Source: Acidobacteriota bacterium
Lineage (GTDB): Bacteria; Acidobacteriota; Terriglobia; Terriglobales; Acidobacteriaceae
Reading direction: 5' to 3'
DNA length: 7,410 bases
Assembly (NCBI GenBank): GCA_021805955.1
Contig: JAJZDO010000089.1
Coordinates: 1 to 7,410 of the forward strand
Shown: piece after piece, positions 1 to 5,145 of the stretch
Layout: each line of letters opens with the position of its first letter
Numbering within the stretch: the stretch's first letter is position 1
Notes under the pieces: model-generated
The model's input: only the letters and a program-made list of their open reading frames with translations
Told to the model about the DNA's origin: nothing
Databases searched by the model: none
Position numbers and translations under genes: made by a program

Positions 1-572
1 ATGCGCGGGCACAGGCTGTCGATCTGATCGTGGTTGGTTCCCACGGCGCACATGGTCTGGAAAAACTGGCGTTTGGGTCGGTTGCAGAGAGTGTTCTTCG
101 AAGAGTCCTCTGTCCGGTGCTGGTTTTGGGGCCGCATTGCAAGAAAAACCTTGCTTCCATTCAATCCATCGTCTTCGCGACAGACCTTGAGATCGGGGCA
201 TTCCGGCCTGCTCAGTACGCATCTTCCATCGCGGAAGAGATGAATGCCCGTCTGACCTTGCTCCATGTAAGAAAGCCGGGACTGAAAGTTGACGAGGTTT
301 CGCCAGAAATTCTTGAGAACCGCCTGGCAGGCACATTGCGACAACTTTTGCCCGCGGATGCCGAACTCTGGTGTCAGCCGAAGATACGCGTGGAAGCAGG
401 GAACGCCAGCGAGGAGGTGTTGCGGGTTGCCGAATCTGAATCCGCGGATTTGATCGTGGTTGGGGTTCGCGAAAAATCGACGCTGGCGGACCACTCTCCG
501 TGGTCTACGCTTTCGCACATCATCCGGGGCGCGAACTGCCCCGTGCTGGGCGTTCGCGGACATCTTATCTGA
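1..572 (+). CDS. Universal stress protein, tandem UspA domains (5' end cut by window)
   Basis: The reading frame is open from the left edge (first complete codon at position 3), so the true start is upstream; 189 residues are visible. The visible part begins with the last strand of a first UspA domain (DLIVVGSHG). This domain carries a complete UspA nucleotide-binding signature, G-x2-G-x9-G-S: GSHG, nine residues, then GS, at about visible residues 12-26. A typical closing strand (CPVLVLG) follows. A second UspA fold starts near visible residue 52 (IVFATDL) and ends with DLIVVGVRE and CPVLGVRG. In this second domain the glycine-rich loop is not preserved, so it probably does not bind ATP in the usual way. 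Usp proteins are cytoplasmic stress and energy-state proteins; the ligand and role here are unknown. It is separated from ccmF by 252 nt and need not belong to the same transcript. Family assignment is firm; specific function is not. Confidence 0.9.
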   Translation, partial: ARAQAVDLIVVGSHGAHGLEKLAFGSVAESVLRRVLCPVLVLGPHCKKNLASIQSIVFATDLEIGAFRPAQYASSIAEEMNARLTLLHVRKPGLKVDEVSPEILENRLAGTLRQLLPADAELWCQPKIRVEAGNASEEVLRVAESESADLIVVGVREKSTLADHSPWSTLSHIIRGANCPVLGVRGHLI

Positions 573-824
573 GGATCGCGCTTCCGGACATCCAATCGCG
601 GACTATTTTTGGCCGAGAGCGAGAAATCATAGGACCTCTCCAATCTGTATGATTGTGATGATGGTTACTGTACCGGCGCGGCAGAGTCTCATGAACTTCA
701 GGGTTAAAGAGACACAACAGGAATAGGATTTTTCTGGCTCGCCGGATGGCAACTTTCAACGCGCAGACCGGGATCGTCTGTTCGCTCTGCGGAAATCTGT
801 CAGGAACCAAAAAAGTAGAGGACC
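573..824. other. Intergenic region upstream of ccmF
   Basis: This 252-nt stretch lies between the usp stop codon and ccmF. I found no persuasive sigma-70 promoter: TATGAT at 648-653 and TAGGAT at 724-729 resemble -10 boxes, but neither has a recognisable -35 hexamer at a good distance. I saw no strong hairpin followed by a T-run that would terminate usp transcription. Two tiny frames exist: 25 codons from the ATG at 649, and 31 codons from the ATG at 746 that contain a CxxC and run 17 nt into ccmF. Neither has a Shine-Dalgarno sequence or recognisable similarity. If the ccm unit has its own promoter it should lie here. Confidence 0.5.
818..822 (+). promoter_or_regulatory. Probable ccmF ribosome binding site, unusually close to the start
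   Basis: GAGGA ends only 2 nt before the ATG at 825, closer than the usual 5-9 nt. A second candidate, AGGA at 802-805, is 19 nt away, which is too far. The start itself looks secure. An in-frame TAG lies at 816-818, the ATG at 825 is the first start codon after it, and the encoded N-terminus (FGSFAILLGLVF) is the expected first membrane helix of CcmF. Weak or regulated initiation is possible. Confidence 0.4.
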
Positions 825-2873
825 ATGGCTGCATTCGGTAGTTTCGCAATCCTTCTTGGGCTGGTATTTTGCGCCTACAATCTGGTCGTGGGCGCAATTG
901 CGCTGCGACAGATCGCGGTGCATCCGGAAGCCAGCCTGGCGCCAGAGCGCCTGGCGGAGTCGGCGCGGCGGGCTGGGATTGGGAGCTTTATTGCACTCAG
1001 CGCGGCTGCTTTCGCGCTGGTCTACTGCGCGTTCACCAACGATTTTTCCGTAGCCTATATCCTTCACCACTCGAATCGGGCGCTGCCATGGCCGTATAAG
1101 TTTGCCGCGTTATGGTCGGGTCAGGAAGGCTCATTACTGCTGTGGGCATGGCTGCTGGCGGCCTATGGATTCGTGTTGCGGGTGCGGCATAAGGTCGACG
1201 TCAAGCTGACCGCCTACGCCTCGACGATTCTGGCAGCCGTTCAGGTCTTCTTTACATTGTTGATCGTCTTCCCGGCGCCGCCGTTTGCCCTGGTGCAGGG
1301 AGCGATACCCGCCGACGGATTCGGGCTCAATCCCCTGCTGCAATATCCGGAAATGGTCATCCATCCGCCGATGTTGTACCTGGGCTACGTAGGATTTAGT
1401 GTTCCGTTCGCCTTCGCGCTGGGCGCTCTGATGATGCGCTATCCGGGTGAAAAGTGGATCCACATCACCCGGCGCTGGACGATGGTGACCTGGCTGTTTT
1501 TGACCTGCGGCATCTTTCTTGGCATGCACTGGGCCTATGCCGTGCTGGGCTGGGGCGGATACTGGGGCTGGGATCCGGTCGAGAACGCCTCGCTGATGCC
1601 ATGGCTGACCGGGACAGCATTTCTGCATTCCGTGATGATGCAGGAAAAGCGCGGCATGATGAAGTCCTGGAACGTGTGGCTGATTTTTACCACGTTCATG
1701 CTATCGATTCTTGGCACGCTGCTGACACGAAGCGGGCTGGTCAGCTCTGTCCACGCCTTTGCCGAGTCGTCGATCGGCACCTGGTTCTGGGTCTTTCTGG
1801 TCATCGTGCTCTGCGTTTGCCTGTTTACCTTTATTTTGCAGCGGGACCATTTGCAGTCGGAGCATAAGATCGAGTCGCTGGTTTCCCGCGAATCCAGTTT
1901 TCTATTCAACAACCTTGTCCTGCTGGCAGCCTGTTTTACGATCCTGTGGGGAACGCTGTTTCCGATCATCTCGGAATATGTGGAAGGTTCGAAGGTTACG
2001 GTGGGTCCGCCGTTCTATAACCGCGTGGCCGTGCCAATCGGCATTTTCCTGCTGCTGCTGACCGGTATCGGGCCGGTACTGGCGTGGCGCAGCACATCGT
2101 TCAAGAGCATACGGCGCAACTTCCTCTGGCCAGTGATTGCCGGAGTCGCGACGGCCCTGATCCTGATGGCTGCCGGCATGCGTCCCTGGCAGGACATCGG
2201 GACGTTGTATTCTCTGATGACCTTTTCGCTGGGCGCACTGGTAACGACAGCGATCGCGACCGAGTTCTGGCGCGGGTCCCGGGTGATACAGCGCCACACG
2301 GGCAAGAATATGCTGTCTTCCCTAGTTCGGTTAACGCGGCGCAATACCCGGCGGTACGGCGGTTATATGGTGCACCTTGGCGTGGCCATTGTGTTCATCG
2401 GGCTAGCGGGATCGGCATTCAACCAGTCCGCCGAGCAGGAGATGGGCTTCCACGACTCGATGACGATTGGGCCGTATCGTCTGGTGTGCCAAAGCTACAC
2501 GCAGGACTCGAACGCGAATTACGACAGCGAATATGAACTGCTGAACGTATATAAGAACGGGAAATTTCTGCTGCAGATGGCGCCGGAGCGCCGTTTCTAC
2601 CACGCCAGCCAGCAGACGGAGACGATGGTGGCGGACCACTCCACATTGGAGCGCGACCTGTATGTCGTGTATGAGGGGGCCAATCCGGACACCAACCAAC
2701 CTATTATCAAAGTCTTCATCAACCCATTGGTGGCCTGGATCTGGATTGGGGTCCTGGTGATGGCGCTCGGGACGCTGCTGGCATTGGTACCGAACATGAG
2801 CGCGGAGCAGGCGGCACAGCCGCGGAAACCGGTGGACGAAAGCGTCGCACTATCTGCCGGGGCTGGGGATTAG
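825..2873 (+). CDS. ccmF: Cytochrome c-type biogenesis protein CcmF (haem lyase subunit)
   Basis: CcmF is the integral-membrane core of the System I haem lyase. It takes haem from holo-CcmE and, with CcmH and CcmI, ligates it to CxxCH motifs of apocytochromes c on the periplasmic face. The 682 residues are close to the E. coli length (about 650) and hold roughly 14-15 hydrophobic segments. The WWD haem-handling segment lies at residues 243-258 (GWGGYWGWDPVENAS). All four conserved histidines are visible: H180 (VIHPPMLYLGY), H268 (FLHSVMM), H310 (SSVHAFAES) and H517 (GGYMVHLGV). These match the two periplasmic and two transmembrane haem-ligand histidines of E. coli CcmF. A soluble periplasmic domain occupies about residues 530-630, before the last helix (AWIWIGVLVMALGTLL). 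A short hydrophilic tail follows. The stop is 3 nt from ccmH, so the two are almost certainly cotranscribed. It looks intact and functional. Confidence 0.97.
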   Translation: MAAFGSFAILLGLVFCAYNLVVGAIALRQIAVHPEASLAPERLAESARRAGIGSFIALSAAAFALVYCAFTNDFSVAYILHHSNRALPWPYKFAALWSGQEGSLLLWAWLLAAYGFVLRVRHKVDVKLTAYASTILAAVQVFFTLLIVFPAPPFALVQGAIPADGFGLNPLLQYPEMVIHPPMLYLGYVGFSVPFAFALGALMMRYPGEKWIHITRRWTMVTWLFLTCGIFLGMHWAYAVLGWGGYWGWDPVENASLMPWLTGTAFLHSVMMQEKRGMMKSWNVWLIFTTFMLSILGTLLTRSGLVSSVHAFAESSIGTWFWVFLVIVLCVCLFTFILQRDHLQSEHKIESLVSRESSFLFNNLVLLAACFTILWGTLFPIISEYVEGSKVTVGPPFYNRVAVPIGIFLLLLTGIGPVLAWRSTSFKSIRRNFLWPVIAGVATALILMAAGMRPWQDIGTLYSLMTFSLGALVTTAIATEFWRGSRVIQRHTGKNMLSSLVRLTRRNTRRYGGYMVHLGVAIVFIGLAGSAFNQSAEQEMGFHDSMTIGPYRLVCQSYTQDSNANYDSEYELLNVYKNGKFLLQMAPERRFYHASQQTETMVADHSTLERDLYVVYEGANPDTNQPIIKVFINPLVAWIWIGVLVMALGTLLALVPNMSAEQAAQPRKPVDESVALSAGAGD

Positions 2874-2876
2874 CGC

Positions 2877-3377
2877 ATGCTTAGTTTTTTCCCCTCGCGG
2901 ATGTTCGACCGTTCGCTGCTGCGAACCTGGAGTCAACTGACGGTGGCCTGTCTGCTGCTTATCTTTATGGCGGGGGCAGGCGATACCGCGACGCGTTATA
3001 ACCAGATTGGCCATCAGTTGATGTGTACCTGCGGCTGCAACCAGGTGCTGCTGGAATGCAATCATGTGGGATGTACGGTCTCAACGCAGGAAGAAGCCGA
3101 GTTGCGCGCCGATCTGGGTCGCGGCGACAGCAATCAACTGATCCTGCAAAATTTTGTACAAAAGTATGGACCCACTGTGCTGGCAGCTCCCCCGGAACAT
3201 GGATTCGATCTGGTGGCTTGGATTGCGCCGGGATTGTTCCTATTGCTGGCCACGCTGGGCACAGCACTATTGATTCGCAAATGGAAACTGCATACGGTTG
3301 CCATGCCCCCGGAGGCGGCATCTGACGCCCACACGGACGCGATTCTGGCCAAGATCCGAAGGGAGACGGAACTATGA
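2877..3377 (+). CDS. ccmH: CcmH-family cytochrome c biogenesis protein, variant cysteine motif
   Basis: CcmH normally presents reduced apocytochrome c to CcmF, using a periplasmic LRCxxCQ motif. This 166-residue protein has the family layout: an N-terminal hydrophobic export segment (about 20-34), a short periplasmic helical domain (about 40-108) ending in the typical NFVQKYGPTVLAAPP, and a membrane helix (about 112-133). A cytoplasmic tail of about 30 residues follows. The redox site is unusual: LMCTCGCNQ at 48-56 gives C50, C52 and C54, then C61 and C66 (ECNHVGC), with no CxxC spacing anywhere. Related CxCGC variants exist, to my knowledge, in Acidobacteriota and some former Deltaproteobacteria, so this may be a lineage form. 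The start at 2877 follows GGGGA at 2865-2869 with 7-nt spacing; an ATG at 2901 is an alternative that keeps the export segment. It begins 3 nt after ccmF, and its stop overlaps the next start (ATGA). No ccmG-type thioredoxin gene lies between ccmF and ccmH. Confidence 0.9.
   Translation: MLSFFPSRMFDRSLLRTWSQLTVACLLLIFMAGAGDTATRYNQIGHQLMCTCGCNQVLLECNHVGCTVSTQEEAELRADLGRGDSNQLILQNFVQKYGPTVLAAPPEHGFDLVAWIAPGLFLLLATLGTALLIRKWKLHTVAMPPEAASDAHTDAILAKIRRETEL
3359..3365 (+). promoter_or_regulatory. Ribosome binding site of the CcmI-like gene
   Basis: AAGGGAG lies inside the end of ccmH, 8 nt before the ATG at 3374. It supports this start for the small CcmI-like gene. Together with the ATGA overlap it suggests translational coupling to ccmH. 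Confidence 0.6.
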
Positions 3378-3652
3378 CAATTCTTGCCTGCGCGGCGCTC
3401 TTGATTGGCATCTTGATTTATATTTTCTATCCGCAGCGGAAAACGGAAGAACAGACGCAGAAGACACGACTGGAGTATCTGCGGGAGCGGAAAGAAACCA
3501 TCTATGAAAACCTGCGCGACTTGAACTTTGAATATCGGGCCGGTAAATATCCGGAAGAAGATTACCTGGCGCAGCGAGCGGCTATGGAAAATGAGGCGGC
3601 TCAGGTACTGTCCGAGATTGAATTTTTGGAAGACAATGTGCCTGCGGCCTGA
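3374..3652 (+). CDS. Short CcmI-like membrane/coiled-coil protein
   Basis: This 92-residue protein has one N-terminal membrane helix (about 3-19, ending IYIFYP). A positively charged stretch (QRK, then K30 and R32) follows, which predicts an N-out, C-in topology. The rest is a charged, probably coiled-coil helix (about 25-85) containing LRERKETIYENLRDL and an AGKYPEEDY signature. This matches the first membrane helix and cytoplasmic loop of CcmI/CycH. In Rhodobacter that part carries a leucine-zipper-like segment and supports CcmFH haem ligation. The second membrane helix and the periplasmic TPR domain of full-length CcmI (about 400 residues or more) are absent, and the following sequence holds no remnant of them. 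Its ATG overlaps the ccmH stop by ATGA, so it is made with CcmH and probably acts with it. The 33-residue helix at 47-79 resembles the C-terminus of the next gene product. It could also be described as SHOCT-like; the CcmI assignment rests on context plus sequence pattern. Confidence 0.8.
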   Translation: MTILACAALLIGILIYIFYPQRKTEEQTQKTRLEYLRERKETIYENLRDLNFEYRAGKYPEEDYLAQRAAMENEAAQVLSEIEFLEDNVPAA

Positions 3653-3680
3653 CCTCTTCTCTCCTCTTGCACGACTCAAA

Positions 3681-3686
3681 AAAGGA
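3681..3686 (+). promoter_or_regulatory. Ribosome binding site for the 473-residue membrane protein
   Basis: AAAGGA sits 5 nt before the ATG at 3692 and fixes that start; the frame then opens directly into a signal peptide. The 39-nt gap before the gene also contains a pyrimidine-rich run (about 3653-3667) with no clear hairpin. Confidence 0.6.
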
Positions 3687-3691
3687 CATCC

Positions 3692-5113
3692 ATGAGAATT
3701 TCGAATGTATTTTTGCCAAAGCGCCTGCGGGCCGCCGCGGCTGGCTTCGCTCCCCTGCTGCTGGCGGTGATCTTGCTGGGCGGCGCTTCTGCGGTTTTAG
3801 CCGCACCCATTTCCGGAACCGTGACAAACCAGACGACCAAGAAGCCCGCCGCCGGCGACACGGTGGCGTTGGTTCGGCTGGGCATGAACGTCGTTGCGCA
3901 GACCAAGACCGATGCCCGCGGTCATTTCTCTCTGGATGCCTCCGACAACGATCCAATGCACTTGTTACGTGTGACGCACGATAAGGCCACCTACTTCAAG
4001 TCGGTACCAGCCGGCACCCAGACGGTGGATGTGGATGTCTACGATGCGGCCGCCAAGGTGCAGGGTGTTTCCACGGAAGCCGATGTAGCGCGGATTGAAG
4101 CCAGCCCCAATGGTCTGAGCGTAATCGAGAACTATTTCGTGAAGAACGCTTCCTCCCCGCCGCGAACCCAGTATGGCCCGCGCGCCTATGAATTTTATCT
4201 GCCCAAGAATGCGCAGATTGTTTCCGCAGCCGCCCAAGGTCCGGGCAGCATGCCGCTGCAAACTCCACCGACACCGCTTGGGCCTCCGGGCGACTACAGC
4301 TTTGTTTTTCCGCTGCGTCCGGGAGAGACTCGCTTTCAGGTCAGCTATCAGCTACCGTATTCCGGCAGCTTTCAGTTTCAGCCGCGAGTGGCTGCGCCCG
4401 TAGATAATCTCGCGATCATTCTGCCGAAGAGCATGCAATTTACAGCGACGCCAGCCAGTGCGTTTCAGCCGATCGATGAAGATGTAAAAGTCCAGACATA
4501 TCTGGCCAGAAATGTGGCCCCGCAAACCAAGCTGTCGTTTGCGGTCTCTGGCACCGGACTGCTACCGGAAGAAAATGCCGGCGGACAAGAAGGAGCCAAC
4601 AACGGTCAGAGCAGCGCGGGGCAGCCATCAGGCGCGATGGGCCCGGAGGCGGGAGCACAGGGTGCCGCAGATAACAGTAGCCGACCTGGAATTGGATTAG
4701 GCGCACCGATTGGCACGCCGGACCCGCTGCACAAGTATCAATGGTGGATCGTCTCCCTGGTGGTAATCCTGCTGGCGGTGGGCGCGGGCATTTCGATGAA
4801 GAGGACTGGTTCAACCACAGCCCCGGCCACGGGCCCAGCTTCGAAGGTGACTAGCGCCACCGCTGCAGCGGCGCAATCTGGCGGCGTCTCCAGCGCTCAA
4901 TCTGGAAGCTCGGCGGTGCGCACGAGCATCATGGAACAACCTCAATCGAACCTGCTGGAAGCGTTGAAGGAAGAACTGTTTGCTCTGGAAACCGAGCGAC
5001 TGGAGGGCCGTATCGCTTCGGAAGAATACGACCGGCAAAAAGCCGCGCTTGAAATTGTCTTGAAGCGCGCCTTGCTGCGCAGCAGAACAAAAGGTTCCAG
5101 GGAGTCGGCTTAG
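3692..5113 (+). CDS. Secreted, membrane-anchored carboxypeptidase-regulatory-like protein of the ccm unit
   Basis: I do not recognise an established name for this 473-residue protein. In order it shows a signal peptide (residues 1 to about 37, LLLAVILLGG core, cleavage near VLA) and a beta-sandwich resembling the carboxypeptidase D regulatory fold (about 38-118: PISGTVTNQTTKKPAAGDTV, then TDARGHFSL). Next come a second beta-rich periplasmic region (about 140-290) and a Gly/Ala/Ser/Gln-rich linker (about 292-345). One membrane helix (about 351-369, WWIVSLVVILLAVGAG) is followed by KR, a low-complexity stretch and a charged helix (about 417-465, LLEALKEELFALETERLEGR). Predicted topology is periplasmic domains outside and the helix in the cytoplasm. 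That helix resembles the CcmI-like protein just upstream. The gene lies 39 nt after that gene, on the same strand, so a role in cytochrome c maturation is plausible but is inference. No peptidase catalytic motif is seen; the name refers only to a non-catalytic fold. Confidence 0.8.
   Translation: MRISNVFLPKRLRAAAAGFAPLLLAVILLGGASAVLAAPISGTVTNQTTKKPAAGDTVALVRLGMNVVAQTKTDARGHFSLDASDNDPMHLLRVTHDKATYFKSVPAGTQTVDVDVYDAAAKVQGVSTEADVARIEASPNGLSVIENYFVKNASSPPRTQYGPRAYEFYLPKNAQIVSAAAQGPGSMPLQTPPTPLGPPGDYSFVFPLRPGETRFQVSYQLPYSGSFQFQPRVAAPVDNLAIILPKSMQFTATPASAFQPIDEDVKVQTYLARNVAPQTKLSFAVSGTGLLPEENAGGQEGANNGQSSAGQPSGAMGPEAGAQGAADNSSRPGIGLGAPIGTPDPLHKYQWWIVSLVVILLAVGAGISMKRTGSTTAPATGPASKVTSATAAAAQSGGVSSAQSGSSAVRTSIMEQPQSNLLEALKEELFALETERLEGRIASEEYDRQKAALEIVLKRALLRSRTKGSRESA
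5094..5110. repeat. Direct repeat copy 1 (3' end of the 473-residue protein gene)
   Basis: GTTCCA-GG-GAGTCGGCT, directly before the TAG stop at 5111. The second copy is at 5172-5189. The two share 6-nt and 9-nt identical blocks separated by 2 nt here and 3 nt in the other copy. Chance cannot be excluded. Confidence 0.5.
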
Positions 5114-5145
5114 AGTGTTCCGCTATCGATGTTGGCGTTGACGAG

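Noticed and set aside
649..726. 25-codon frame upstream of ccmF as a possible leader peptide
   Set aside because: It has no well-placed ribosome binding site, no run of regulatory codons and no paired attenuator hairpins, so it cannot be separated from chance.
648..729. Possible -10 boxes TATGAT (648) and TAGGAT (724) as the ccm promoter
   Set aside because: Neither has a recognisable -35 element at 16-18 nt, and such hexamers are common by chance.
746..841. 31-codon frame with a CxxC (CSLCG) overlapping the ccmF start
   Set aside because: There is no Shine-Dalgarno sequence before the ATG, no recognisable zinc-ribbon context beyond a single CxxC, and the overlap with ccmF is explained by ccmF itself.
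1134..1628. Minus-strand open frame (164 codons) within ccmF
   Set aside because: It is antisense to the most conserved CcmF segments, including the WWD motif; the composition is typical of a shadow frame.
2946..2955. Possible lipobox around C25 of CcmH (TVAC)
   Set aside because: The -3 position is Thr instead of Leu, and the Cys sits inside the hydrophobic core rather than at its end, so a lipoprotein signal is unlikely.
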